From assembly GCF_001653715.1 (NCBI RefSeq), contig NZ_LWHQ01000052.1:1-43905 (forward strand): a stretch of DNA of 43,905 nucleotides, given 5' to 3'. Below are positions 30,813 through 40,016 of this stretch, one piece after another; within the stretch, counting starts at the first letter, position 1; each line of letters begins with the position of its first letter. The translations under genes were made by a program, and so were the position numbers. Origin of the DNA: Methylobacterium platani (GTDB taxonomy: Bacteria; Pseudomonadota; Alphaproteobacteria; Rhizobiales; Beijerinckiaceae). The notes beneath the pieces are model-generated. The model was not told the DNA's origin and searched no databases. It saw only the letters and a list, made by a program, of their open reading frames with translations.

Positions 30813-32531
30813 ATGACACTCGCCGGCTGGATCCAGATCGCGCTGTTCTGCGCGATCGTCCTCGCCCTGGTGAAGCCGCTCGGTCTCTACATGACCCGGG
30901 TCTTCACCGGCGCCTCCACCCCGCTCTCTCCCCTGCTGCGCCCGGTCGAGCGCGGCCTCTACCGCCTCGCCGGCATCGACGAGCGCCACGAGCAGCACTG
31001 GCTGACTTACGCGGGCGCCATGCTGGTCTTCCACGCCGCCGGGTTCGTGCTGCTCTACGCTATCCTGCGGCTGCAGGGCCTCCTGCCCCTCAACCCCGCC
31101 GAACAGGGCGCGGTGGCGCCGGACCTCGCCTTCAACACCGCGGTCAGCTTCGTCACCAACACCAACTGGCAGAATTACGGCGGCGAGAGCACCCTCTCCT
31201 ACCTGTCGCAGATGCTGGGGCTGACGCACCAGAACTTCCTCTCGGCGGCGACCGGCATCGCGCTCGCCGTGGCGCTGATCCGGGGCTTTGCCCGGGCGTC
31301 GGCCCGCACGGTCGGCTCGTTCTGGGTCGACCTGACCCGCTGCACCCTCTACGTGCTGCTGCCGCTCTGCATCGTCTACACCCTGTTCCTGGTCTGGCAG
31401 GGCGTGCCGCAGACGCTCGCGCCCTACGCCGAGGCCACCACCCTCGAGGGGGGAAAGCAGACCATCGCGCTCGGCCCGGTGGCGAGCCAGGTGGCGATCA
31501 AGATGCTCGGCACCAACGGCGGCGGCTTCTTCAACGCCAACGCCGCCCACCCGTTCGAGAACCCGACCGCCTGGTCGAACCTGATCCAGATGGTATCGAT
31601 CTTCGGCTTAGGTGCCGCGCTCACCAACGTGTTCGGCCGCATGGTCGGGGACGAGCGCCAGGGCTGGGCGATCCTCGGCGCGATGGGCGTGCTGTTCCTC
31701 GCCGGCACCGCCGTCACCTACTGGGCCGAAGGCGCCGGCAACCCGCTGCTCAACGCACTGGGCCTCCAAGGCGGCAACCTCGAGGGCAAGGAGATCCGCT
31801 TCGGCATCCCCGGCTCGGCCCTGTTCGCGGTGGTGACGACGGCCGCCTCCTGCGGCGCGGTCAACGCCATGCACGACGCCTTCACGGCGCTCGGCGGCCT
31901 GATCCCGCTCGTCAACATGCAGCTCGGCGAGATCATCGTCGGCGGCGTCGGCGCCGGCCTCTACGGCATGCTGGTCTTCGTGGTGGTGGCGATCTTCGTC
32001 GCCGGCCTGATGGTCGGGCGCACGCCCGAATATCTCGGCAAGAAGATCGAGGCCCGGGAGGTCAAGATGGCGATGCTCGCCATCCTGTGCCTGCCGCTGA
32101 TGATGCTCGGCTTCACGGCGCTCGCCACCGTGCTGCCGGCGGGTCTCGCGGGACCTGCCAACGCAGGGCCGCACGGCTTCACCGAGATCCTCTACGCCTT
32201 CACGTCGGCGGCGGCGAACAACGGCTCGGCCTTCGCGGGCCTGTCGGGCAATACCCCGTTCTACAACCTGACGCTGGGGGCCGGCATGCTGGTCGGCCGG
32301 TTCTTCGTCATCATCCCGGCGCTCGCCATCGCCGGCTCGCTCGCGGCGAAGAAGACGGTGCCGGCCTCCGCCGGGACCTTCCCGACCCATGGCGGCCTGT
32401 TCGTCGGCCTGCTCGTCGGGGTGATCCTGATCCTCGGCGGCCTGACCTTCCTGCCCTCGCTGGCGCTCGGACCCATCGTCGAGCACCTCGCGGGCTCGGC
32501 CGGCCAGACCTTCGCGGCGGCGGGGGGCTGA
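30813..32531 (+). CDS. kdpA: KdpA, potassium-binding channel-like subunit
   Basis: 572 aa with about 10 membrane helices. The four P-loop filter regions are recognisable, e.g. TNTNWQNYGGE, LGTNGGGFFNANAAHPFENP, TTAASCGAVNAM and TSAAANNGSAFAGL. KdpA takes up K+ and passes it through the tunnel to KdpB. The start ATG at 30813 follows AGGAG. Length and motifs indicate a complete gene. Confidence 0.97.
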   Translation: MTLAGWIQIALFCAIVLALVKPLGLYMTRVFTGASTPLSPLLRPVERGLYRLAGIDERHEQHWLTYAGAMLVFHAAGFVLLYAILRLQGLLPLNPAEQGAVAPDLAFNTAVSFVTNTNWQNYGGESTLSYLSQMLGLTHQNFLSAATGIALAVALIRGFARASARTVGSFWVDLTRCTLYVLLPLCIVYTLFLVWQGVPQTLAPYAEATTLEGGKQTIALGPVASQVAIKMLGTNGGGFFNANAAHPFENPTAWSNLIQMVSIFGLGAALTNVFGRMVGDERQGWAILGAMGVLFLAGTAVTYWAEGAGNPLLNALGLQGGNLEGKEIRFGIPGSALFAVVTTAASCGAVNAMHDAFTALGGLIPLVNMQLGEIIVGGVGAGLYGMLVFVVVAIFVAGLMVGRTPEYLGKKIEAREVKMAMLAILCLPLMMLGFTALATVLPAGLAGPANAGPHGFTEILYAFTSAAANNGSAFAGLSGNTPFYNLTLGAGMLVGRFFVIIPALAIAGSLAAKKTVPASAGTFPTHGGLFVGLLVGVILILGGLTFLPSLALGPIVEHLAGSAGQTFAAAGG

Positions 32532-32533
32532 CC

Positions 32534-32719
32534 ATGACCACCCACGCCGACCGCCTGCGCCGGGGCCTGTCCCGGCACCGGCCGCGCTCCGCCCCGCTCG
32601 CCGACCGCTCCGCCTTGCGGCCCTGCGACATCGTCCTGGCGCTCACCGGCCTCGCGCTGCTCGGCTCCGGCGCGCTCTGGGCGGCGATCATGCTCGGGAG
32701 CGCGGCGCTGGCGCCGTGA
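32534..32719 (+). CDS. 61-aa single-helix protein between kdpA and kdpB
   Basis: Starts 2 bp after kdpA. The basic N-terminus (RLRRGLSRHRPRS) leads to one membrane helix (about residues 34-58). All third positions are G or C, so it is likely translated. Enterobacterial kdp operons have no gene here. It could be an accessory subunit of the pump; no family is known to me. Confidence 0.7.
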   Translation: MTTHADRLRRGLSRHRPRSAPLADRSALRPCDIVLALTGLALLGSGALWAAIMLGSAALAP

Positions 32720-32803
32720 CGGCGTACGCTCCCCGACCCAGTCCGACGATCCCGGCGGCGCCCGCGCGCCGCCGCCCTCCCGGCTCATCCGGATCCCAAG
32801 GTC

Positions 32804-34933
32804 ATGGCCCACACCCCGAAATCCTCCCTCCCGAAATCCTCCCTGCTGAGCGCCGGCCTGATCGGGCCGGCCTGCCTCGGCGCGGTCACCAAGCTCGACC
32901 CGCGCCAGATGGTGAAGAACCCCGTGATGTTCGTGGTCGAGGTCGTGGCGGCCTTCACCACCCTGCTGTTCGTCCGCGACCTCGTCACCGGCGGCCAGGA
33001 CCTCGGCTTCACCGGCCAGATCATCCTCTGGCTGTGGTTCACCGTGCTGTTCGCCAACTTCGCCGAGGCGGTGGCGGAAGGGCGCGGCAAGGCGCAGGCC
33101 GATTCGCTGCGCCGCACCCGCACCGAGACGACGGCGAAGCTCCTCGCCGGCCCCGCCGCCGCGCCCGGCGGCCCGCGGACTCCTTACGAGACCGTGCCGG
33201 GTGCCGGGCTCAAGGTCGGCGACGTGGTGCTGGTCGAGGCCGGCGACGTGATCCCGTCGGACGGCGAGGTGATCGAGGGCATCGCCTCGGTCAACGAGGC
33301 GGCGATCACCGGCGAATCCGCCCCCGTGATCCGCGAATCCGGCGGCGACCGCTCGGCGGTGACCGGCGGCACGCAGGTGCTCTCCGACTGGATCCGGGTG
33401 CGGATCACGGCCGCCGCCGGCTCGACCTTCATCGACCGGATGATCGCGCTCGTCGAAGGCGCCTCCCGGCAGAAGACCCCCAACGAGATCGCGCTGAACA
33501 TCCTGCTGTCCGGCCTGACCATCGTGTTCGTGTTCGCGGTGGCCTCGATCCCGAGCTTCGCGGCTTATGCCGGCGGCGCGATCCCGCTGGCCGTCCTGGT
33601 GGCGCTGTTCGTCACCCTGATCCCGACCACGATCGGGGCGCTGCTCTCGGCGATCGGCATCGCCGGCATGGACCGGCTGGTGCGCTTCAACGTGCTGGCG
33701 ATGTCGGGCCGGGCCGTCGAGGCGGCGGGCGACGTCGACACGCTGCTCCTCGACAAGACCGGCACGATCACGCTCGGCAACCGCCAGGCGACGGAGTTCC
33801 GCCCGGTGCGCGGCGTCACCCCGGGCACGCTGGCGGATGCGGCCCAGCTCGCCTCGCTCGCCGACGAGACGCCGGAGGGCCGCTCGATCGTGGTGCTCGC
33901 CAAGGAGGCGCACGGCATCCGCGCCCGCGACATGGGAAGCCTCGCCGCCACCTTCGTGCCGTTCACCGCGCAGTCGCGGATGTCGGGGATCGACCTCGAC
34001 GGGTCGTCGATCCGGAAAGGCGCGGTCGAGGCGGTGATCGCCAGCCTGGAGGCCGCCCCGGCCCTGGTCGGAACCGGCGCCGCCGCCCGGGTGCTGCAGC
34101 CCCGCCTCGACCCGGCGGCGGCGGCGGAGGTCCGGGCCATCGCCGAGGAGATCGCCAAGGCCGGCGGCACGCCGCTCGCGGTCGCCCGCGACGGCCGGCT
34201 CCTCGGCGTCGTCCACCTCAAGGACATCGTCAAGGGCGGCATCCGGGAGCGCTTCGCGGAGCTGCGCCGGATGGGCATCCGCACGGTGATGATCACCGGC
34301 GACAACCCGATGACCGCCGCCGCCATCGCGGCGGAAGCCGGCGTCGACGACTTCCTCGCGCAAGCCACGCCGGAGGACAAGCTGGCGCTGATCCGGCGTG
34401 AGCAGGCGCAAGGCAAGCTCGTGGCGATGTGCGGCGACGGCACCAACGACGCGCCCGCGCTCGCCCAGGCCGATGTCGGCGTGGCGATGAACACCGGCAC
34501 GGTGGCGGCCCGCGAGGCCGGCAACATGGTCGACCTCGATTCCGACCCGACCAAGCTCATCGAGATCGTCGAGATCGGCAAGCAGCTGCTGATGACCCGC
34601 GGCGCGCTCACCACCTTCTCGATCGCCAACGACGTGGCGAAGTACTTCGCCATCATCCCGGCGATGTTCGTCGGGCTCTACCCGCAGCTCCAGGCCCTCA
34701 ACGTGATGGGGCTCGCTTCGCCCCAGAGCGCGATCCTGTCGGCGATCATCTTCAACGCGCTGATCATCGTGGCGCTGATTCCGCTGGCTTTGCGCGGCGT
34801 CAGCTACCGCGCCGTCGGCGCCGCCGCGTTGCTGCGGCGCAACCTCCTGATCTATGGTCTCGGCGGGATCGTGGTGCCGTTCGCCGGCATCAAAGTGATC
34901 GACCTCGCCGTGAGCGCCCTCCATCTGGCTTGA
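32804..34933 (+). CDS. kdpB: KdpB, ATP-hydrolysing P-type ATPase subunit
   Basis: 709 aa. The phosphorylated Asp is at residue 317 in LLLDKTGTITLGN. TGES in AAITGESAPVIRESGGD, the nucleotide-domain MITGDNPMTA and the hinge GDGTNDAPALAQADVG are all intact. It powers K+ import with KdpA. The N-terminus contains a duplicated PKSSL from a 15-bp tandem repeat, two to three residues in, where variation is tolerated. Confidence 0.97.
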   Translation: MAHTPKSSLPKSSLLSAGLIGPACLGAVTKLDPRQMVKNPVMFVVEVVAAFTTLLFVRDLVTGGQDLGFTGQIILWLWFTVLFANFAEAVAEGRGKAQADSLRRTRTETTAKLLAGPAAAPGGPRTPYETVPGAGLKVGDVVLVEAGDVIPSDGEVIEGIASVNEAAITGESAPVIRESGGDRSAVTGGTQVLSDWIRVRITAAAGSTFIDRMIALVEGASRQKTPNEIALNILLSGLTIVFVFAVASIPSFAAYAGGAIPLAVLVALFVTLIPTTIGALLSAIGIAGMDRLVRFNVLAMSGRAVEAAGDVDTLLLDKTGTITLGNRQATEFRPVRGVTPGTLADAAQLASLADETPEGRSIVVLAKEAHGIRARDMGSLAATFVPFTAQSRMSGIDLDGSSIRKGAVEAVIASLEAAPALVGTGAAARVLQPRLDPAAAAEVRAIAEEIAKAGGTPLAVARDGRLLGVVHLKDIVKGGIRERFAELRRMGIRTVMITGDNPMTAAAIAAEAGVDDFLAQATPEDKLALIRREQAQGKLVAMCGDGTNDAPALAQADVGVAMNTGTVAAREAGNMVDLDSDPTKLIEIVEIGKQLLMTRGALTTFSIANDVAKYFAIIPAMFVGLYPQLQALNVMGLASPQSAILSAIIFNALIIVALIPLALRGVSYRAVGAAALLRRNLLIYGLGGIVVPFAGIKVIDLAVSALHLA
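32815..32844. repeat. Exact 15-bp tandem duplication in the kdpB 5' end
   Basis: CCCGAAATCCTCCCT occurs twice head-to-tail, adding five codons (PKSSL twice). In-frame; the pump should be unaffected because this is before the first helix. Confidence 0.9.
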
Positions 34934-34944
34934 GAGACCCCGCC

Positions 34945-35553
34945 ATGCTCCGGCACCTCCGCCCCGCCCTCGTGCTCCTCACCGGCCTGACCCTCGTCAC
35001 CGGCCTCGCCTACCCGCTCGCCATGACGGGAGTCGCCGAACGGCTCTTCCCGGCGCAAGCCCAAGGCAGCCTCGTCCGCAACGCCGACGGGACGCTCGTC
35101 GGCTCCGCCCTCATCGGCCAGGCCTTCACCAGCGAGCGCTACTTCCACGGCCGCCCCTCGGCGACCGTGGCGCCCGATCCGGCCGACGCCGCGAAGACGG
35201 TGGCCGCCCCCTACAACGCCGCCAATTCCGGCGGTGCCAACCTGGGGCCGACCAACCCGGCGCTGATCGACCGGGTGAAGGCCGACCTCGCGGCGCTGAA
35301 GGCCGAGAACCCCCACGACCCGGTGCCGCAGGACCTCGTCACCACCTCGGGGTCGGGCCTCGACCCCGACGTCTCGCCCGAGGCCGCCCTGTTCCAGGTG
35401 CCCCGGGTGGCAGGTGCCCGCGGCATCTCCGAGGACGCCCTGCGCGCCCTCGTCGCCGGGCAGGTGCAGGAGCCGAGCCTCGGCTTCCTCGGCGAGCGCC
35501 GGGTCAACGTGCTCGCCCTCAACCGCGCCCTCGACGCGCAAGCGGCCCGATGA
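34945..35553 (+). CDS. kdpC: KdpC, periplasmic-facing subunit
   Basis: 202 aa with one N-terminal helix (ALVLLTGLTLVTGLAYPLAM) and the KdpC motifs GSALIGQAFTS, YFHGRPSA, NSGGANLGPTNPAL and VTTSGSGLDPDVSPEAA. KdpC is thought to raise substrate affinity of the pump. It starts 11 bp after kdpB. Its TGA lies within a 17-bp tandem duplication that also holds the kdpD start. Confidence 0.96.
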   Translation: MLRHLRPALVLLTGLTLVTGLAYPLAMTGVAERLFPAQAQGSLVRNADGTLVGSALIGQAFTSERYFHGRPSATVAPDPADAAKTVAAPYNAANSGGANLGPTNPALIDRVKADLAALKAENPHDPVPQDLVTTSGSGLDPDVSPEAALFQVPRVAGARGISEDALRALVAGQVQEPSLGFLGERRVNVLALNRALDAQAAR

Positions 35554-35574
35554 GGCGAGCGGCCCGATGAGGCA
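35541..35574. repeat. 17-bp tandem duplication at the kdpC/kdpD junction
   Basis: Units 35541-35557 and 35558-35574 differ at one base. Each carries CGATGAGGC, i.e. an ATGA stop/start overlap. kdpC ends in the first copy; kdpD starts in the second (ATG 35567). The ATG of the first copy (35550) opens a six-codon frame ending at TGA 35568-35570, which overlaps the kdpD ATG. Confidence 0.9.
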
Positions 35575-38293
35575 AGACAGGCCGCGCGAAGGCCTGCGGC
35601 CCTCGCCCGACGCGCTCCTGGCGCAGGCGCGCCGGGAGGCGCCCGGGCGCGGGCGCCTCAAGATCTTCCTCGGCGCCGCGCCGGGGGTCGGCAAGACCTA
35701 CGAGATGCTGACGAGCGCCCATGCCCGCCGGCGCGAGGGCGTCGACGTGGTGGTGGGCGTCGTCGAGACCCACGGCCGGCCCGAGACCGAGGCCCTGGTC
35801 GCCGGGCTCGACGTGCTGGCGCGCCGCATCGTGCCGTATGGCGGCGGCACGTTCGACGAGATGGATCTCGACGGGCTGCTGGCCCGGAAACCCCAGCTGG
35901 CGCTCGTCGACGAGCTCGCCCACACCAACGCCCCGGGCTCGCGCCACCCGAAGCGCTACCTCGACGTCGAGGAGCTGCTCCAGGCCGGCATCGACGTCCA
36001 CACCACCCTCAACATCCAGCACGTCGAGAGCCTGAACGACGTGGTGGCGCAGATCACCCGGATCCGGGTGCGCGAGACGGTGCCGGATTCGATCCTCGAC
36101 CGGGCCGACGACATCGAGGTCATCGACCTCTCCCCCGGCGACCTGATCCAGCGCCTGCGCGAGGGCAAGGTCTACCTGCCGCGCCAGGCCGAGCGGGCGC
36201 TCAGGCACTACTTCTCCCCCGGCAACCTGACGGCGCTCCGCGAGCTCGCGCTCCGCCGCACCGCCCAGCAGGTCGACGACCAGCTCGTCACCCACATGCG
36301 GGCCCACGCGATCCCGGGCCCCTGGGCGGCGGGCGAGCGGGTGCTGGTCTGCATCAGCGAGGACCCGCGCTCGGCGAGCCTCGTGCGCACCGCCAAGCGC
36401 CTCGCCGACCGGCTGCGGGCGCCGTTCACCGCGCTCACCATCGAGAGCCGGCGCAGCGCAAGCTTGAGCGAGGCCGAGCGCGACCGCATCGCCGACACCC
36501 TGCGGCTCGCCGAGCGCCTAGGGGCCGAGACCGCGACCCTGCCGAGCCAGGGCCGGATCGCCGACGACGTGGTGGCCTTCGCCCGCGAGCACAACGTCAC
36601 CCACGTGGTGATCGGCAAGTCGACCCGCTCGCGCTGGTTCGAGCTCCTCAACGGCTCGGTGGTGCACGACCTCCTGCGCCGCTCCGGCCCGATCAGCGTC
36701 CACGTCGTGGCCGGCGAGGAGATCGCAGGCGCACCCGCCCCCCACAAGGGCGTGCGCACCGCCGCCCCGCCGACGCCGAGCGCCCTGCCCTACGCCGCCG
36801 CGCTCGCCGCGGTCGCGGGCGCGCTGGGCCTCGGGCTCGTGCTGCAATCCTCGCTCGGGCACGAGAGCACCGACCTCGTCTTCCTCACCGCCGTGGTGGC
36901 GGTGGCGGTGCGCTTCGGGCTCTACCCGTCGCTCGCCGCGGTGCTGGCCTCCTCGCTCGCCTACAACTTCTTCTTCCTGCCGCCGCTCTACACCTTCACC
37001 ATCGCCGACCCGACCAACGTCGTCGCGCTGTTCTTCTTCACCCTGGTGGCGGTGGTGGTCTCGAACCTCGCCGGCCGGGTGCGGGCCGAGGCGACGATCT
37101 CGCGGGCGCGCAGCCGAGCGACCGAGGCGCTCTACGGCTTCTCGCGCAAGCTCGCGAGCTGCGGCACCCTCGACGACGTGCTGTGGGCCACCGCCTACCA
37201 GATCGCCCTGATGCTGCGCCTGCGGGTGGTGCTGCTCCTGCCGGAGACGGGTGGCGTGAATGCAGGCACCGTCACCGTGATGGCGGGCTACCCGCCGGAG
37301 GACTTCCTCGACGAGGCCGACCTCGCGGCGGCGAAATGGACCTTCGACCACGGCCGCCCGGCGGGACGCGGCGCCGACACCCTGCCGGGGGCCAAGCGCC
37401 TGTTCCTGCCCCTGCGCACCGGCCGCGGCATGGTCGGGGTGGTCGGGCTCGACGGCGACAAGCCGGGGCCGCTCCTCACCCCCGACCAGCGCCGGCTCCT
37501 CGACGCGCTCGCCGACCAGGGGGCGCTCGCCATCGAGCGGGTCCACCTCGTCGAGGACCTCGACCGCGCCCGGCGCTCGGCCGAGACCGACCGGCTGCGC
37601 CAGGCGCTGCTGTCGTCGCTCTCGCACGACCTCAAGACGCCGCTCGCCGCGGTGCTCGGCGCGGCCACGACCCTGCGCGACCTCGGGGACGCCCTCGACC
37701 GGGAGGCGCAGGGCGACCTGCTCGCGACCATCGTCGACGAGGCCGAGCGGCTGAACCGCTTCATCGCCAACCTGCTCGACATGACGAAGCTCGAATCCGG
37801 CGCGGTGGCGCCGAACCTCGCCCCCCACGACCTCGCCGAGATCGTCGGCACGGCGCTCGAGCGCACGGCCAAGATCCTGGCCCATCACCGCGTCGCGCTG
37901 GCCCTGGATGCCGGCCTGCCCGTCCTGAGCCTCGACGCGGTGCTGACGGAGCAGGTGCTGTTCAACCTCCTCGACAACGCCGCCAAGTACGCCCCCGAGG
38001 GCAGCCTGGTGCGGATCGAGGGGTGGCGCGAGGGGGACACGGTCTCCTTGACGATCCTCGACGAGGGCGAGGGCCTCCCGGTGGGCGACGAGGAGCGGAT
38101 CTTCGACACCTTCTACCGGGTGAGGAAGAGCGACCGGGTCCGGGCCGGGACGGGCCTCGGCCTCGCCATCTCCCGCGGCTTCGTCGAGGCGATGGGCGGG
38201 CGGATTACCGCCCGCAACCGCCCGGACCGGACCGGGGCCGCCTTCACCCTGACGCTGCCGGTGCCCCGCGCCGCCCTGGAGGACGCCGCGTGA
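35567..38293 (+). CDS. kdpD: KdpD, potassium/turgor sensor histidine kinase
   Basis: 908 aa. The N-terminal KdpD domain has a Walker A-like GAAPGVGKTYEML and DELAHTNAPGSRHPKRY, followed by a Usp-like domain (about 245-370), four membrane helices (about 405-510), a GAF domain, then the kinase. The phosphorylated His is residue 687 in SLSHDLKTPLAAVLG. The ATP-binding domain shows NLLDNAAKYAPEG, LDEGEGLP and GTGLGLAIS. It phosphorylates KdpE when K+ is short. Overlaps kdpE by 4 bp (GTGA). Confidence 0.97.
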   Translation: MRQDRPREGLRPSPDALLAQARREAPGRGRLKIFLGAAPGVGKTYEMLTSAHARRREGVDVVVGVVETHGRPETEALVAGLDVLARRIVPYGGGTFDEMDLDGLLARKPQLALVDELAHTNAPGSRHPKRYLDVEELLQAGIDVHTTLNIQHVESLNDVVAQITRIRVRETVPDSILDRADDIEVIDLSPGDLIQRLREGKVYLPRQAERALRHYFSPGNLTALRELALRRTAQQVDDQLVTHMRAHAIPGPWAAGERVLVCISEDPRSASLVRTAKRLADRLRAPFTALTIESRRSASLSEAERDRIADTLRLAERLGAETATLPSQGRIADDVVAFAREHNVTHVVIGKSTRSRWFELLNGSVVHDLLRRSGPISVHVVAGEEIAGAPAPHKGVRTAAPPTPSALPYAAALAAVAGALGLGLVLQSSLGHESTDLVFLTAVVAVAVRFGLYPSLAAVLASSLAYNFFFLPPLYTFTIADPTNVVALFFFTLVAVVVSNLAGRVRAEATISRARSRATEALYGFSRKLASCGTLDDVLWATAYQIALMLRLRVVLLLPETGGVNAGTVTVMAGYPPEDFLDEADLAAAKWTFDHGRPAGRGADTLPGAKRLFLPLRTGRGMVGVVGLDGDKPGPLLTPDQRRLLDALADQGALAIERVHLVEDLDRARRSAETDRLRQALLSSLSHDLKTPLAAVLGAATTLRDLGDALDREAQGDLLATIVDEAERLNRFIANLLDMTKLESGAVAPNLAPHDLAEIVGTALERTAKILAHHRVALALDAGLPVLSLDAVLTEQVLFNLLDNAAKYAPEGSLVRIEGWREGDTVSLTILDEGEGLPVGDEERIFDTFYRVRKSDRVRAGTGLGLAISRGFVEAMGGRITARNRPDRTGAAFTLTLPVPRAALEDAA

Positions 38294-38979
38294 CGAACGA
38301 CCCCCGCATCCTGGTGATCGACGACGAGCCGCCGATCCGCAAGCTCCTGCGGGTAGGCCTCGGCAGCCAGGGCTACGCGGTGGCGGAGGCCCAAAACGGC
38401 CGCACCGCCCTCGACCTCCTGGAGCGCGAGGCCTTCGCGCTCGCCATCCTCGATCTCGGCCTGCCCGACATCGCCGGCCACGCGCTCCTGGCGCAGATCC
38501 GCGCCCGCCGGCCCGACCTGCCGGTGATCGTGCTGTCGAGTCGCGACGACGAGGCCGGCAAGGTCGAGGCCCTCGATCTCGGGGCGGACGACTACGTCAC
38601 CAAGCCGTTCGGCATGAACGAGCTTCTGGCCCGGATGCGCAACGCGCTGCGCCACCAGCTCGCGGTCGGCGGCGAGCGCCCGGTCTTCCGGGCCGGCGAG
38701 CTGTCGGTCGACCTCGTGCGCCGGATCGTGCGGGTGGGGGAGCGCGAGGTGAAGCTGTCGCCGAAGGAATACGACGTGCTGCGCCTGCTCGTGCTCCATG
38801 CCGGCAAGGTGCTGACCCACGCCCACCTGCTGCGCGAGGTCTGGGGCTCGGCGGCCGACCCGCAATACCTGCGGGTCTACGTGCGCCAGCTGCGCCAGAA
38901 GCTCGAGCCGGAGCCGGAGCGCCCGCGCATCATCCTGACCGAGACCGGAATCGGCTACCGGCTGCGGGCGCCGGATTGA
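38290..38979 (+). CDS. kdpE: KdpE, response regulator
   Basis: 229 aa. The receiver domain has acidic pocket D11/D12, phosphorylated Asp55 (AILDLGLPD) and Lys105 (YVTKPFG). The OmpR-type winged helix ends in LREVWG and YVRQLRQKLE, then GIGYRLRAPD. Starts with GTG at 38290 overlapping the kdpD stop. It should bind the TTTATG repeats upstream of the operon. The last 25 bp overlap a small convergent gene. Confidence 0.97.
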   Translation: MTNDPRILVIDDEPPIRKLLRVGLGSQGYAVAEAQNGRTALDLLEREAFALAILDLGLPDIAGHALLAQIRARRPDLPVIVLSSRDDEAGKVEALDLGADDYVTKPFGMNELLARMRNALRHQLAVGGERPVFRAGELSVDLVRRIVRVGEREVKLSPKEYDVLRLLVLHAGKVLTHAHLLREVWGSAADPQYLRVYVRQLRQKLEPEPERPRIILTETGIGYRLRAPD

Positions 38980-39215
38980 GGCGGCGGCGCGGGACGCTCC
39001 TCCGGCGCGGGCGGCGCACGCCGCACCCAGGCGTCGAGGGCCCAGCCGATGCCGCGACCGGCGGCGGCCACGAAGACCAGCGATCCGGCGAGGTGGAGGA
39101 AGAGCGGCGCGTTCGACGCGGGCGCCAGCAGGGCGGGCAAGGTGGCGGGCAAGGCGGCGGGTTCCTGGACTCGCGTGGAGGGGATCTCTCGGGAGAAGCG
39201 TCCGGCGGACATCAT
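38955..39215 (-). CDS. Small membrane protein convergent with kdpE
   Basis: 86 aa with one clear hydrophobic helix (about residues 38-58), an LFLHLAGSLVFVAAAGRG segment, followed by a Pro-rich tail. About 88% of third positions are G or C, lower than its neighbours. It overlaps the end of kdpE by 25 bp. Not a known family; may be a chance frame. Confidence 0.4.
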   Translation of the reverse strand: MMSAGRFSREIPSTRVQEPAALPATLPALLAPASNAPLFLHLAGSLVFVAAAGRGIGWALDAWVRRAPPAPEERPAPPPQSGARSR

Positions 39216-39374
39216 GACCGCCGCGCCCCGCCCGGCCGCCAGTGCTCCGGCGCCACAGGGCCCCGGGCCGCGACGCCCGCCCGAGGGGAGCGGCGGCGGA
39301 CGGGGCCGCCGGTGTGGCGGCCGCGCCTCAGGCTGGATGCACCCGCGGCCGGCGCGGAAGGGGGATCTCGCGAA

Positions 39375-39725
39375 TCAGCGCGGGGCGGCCGCCGCGGGCG
39401 CCCACGGCGTGAGCGTCGCCGCCAGGATGGCGCAGCAGCGGATCGGCAGCGGGCAGTCCGCCCCGGCGCCGCGGTGGCAGAGCCGGCGGGCGGGTGCGGG
39501 CGGTCCCGCGTCCCCGGCCTCGCCGGCCAGGACGGCGAGCAGCCGTTCCTCCTGATGGTACTCGAGGCCGAGGGACACCCGCATGCCGCGCAGGACGTTC
39601 CGCTCGGTCTCGGTCGAATGCCCGTCGCGCTCGCGGGTCTCGATCAATGATGCCTGCCGAACCGCCCGGTCGCACGTCGCACCGATATTGGACTGGACTT
39701 GGGTCAGCAGCCCCCGCACGTCCAT
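39375..39725 (-). CDS. Hypothetical protein, 116 aa
   Basis: The N-terminal half (DVRGLLTQVQSNIGATCDRA, then RERDGHSTETERNVLRGM) looks like a regular helical domain. The C-terminal half holds four Cys including CC, in an Ala/Pro-rich setting. An AGGGGA ribosome site fits the ATG at 39725 better than the one at 39746. I do not recognise it. Confidence 0.6.
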   Translation of the reverse strand: MDVRGLLTQVQSNIGATCDRAVRQASLIETRERDGHSTETERNVLRGMRVSLGLEYHQEERLLAVLAGEAGDAGPPAPARRLCHRGAGADCPLPIRCCAILAATLTPWAPAAAAPR

Positions 39726-40016
39726 CGCTTCCCCTCGCATTGTCACGTCCGCGGATCTGTGGCCGTCCGCGCTTGTCTCGACTTGATCCCAGTCGATGCG
39801 GCCGGGGAAGGGAGATCACGGTTAAATGGGAGCGGGGCCGGCCCCCGATGTGGCGGGTGTGCATCCTCCGAGGGTCGTCGGCGGTGGTGCAACCGGGCAC
39901 GGATGGCGGGCGCGGTGCGAAAACCCGCCGCCCGCGGTCCCGGCGCCCCACAAAAAGCCATGCTCGGCTGTCTCCATGGCCTGCACGAGTCGCAAGCGCG
40001 CGAGAGACCGACGACG

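Noticed and set aside
39747..40016. Genes in the gap between the 116-aa protein and the small membrane protein
   Set aside because: Frames on both strands lack motifs and strong starts; probably a divergent promoter region.
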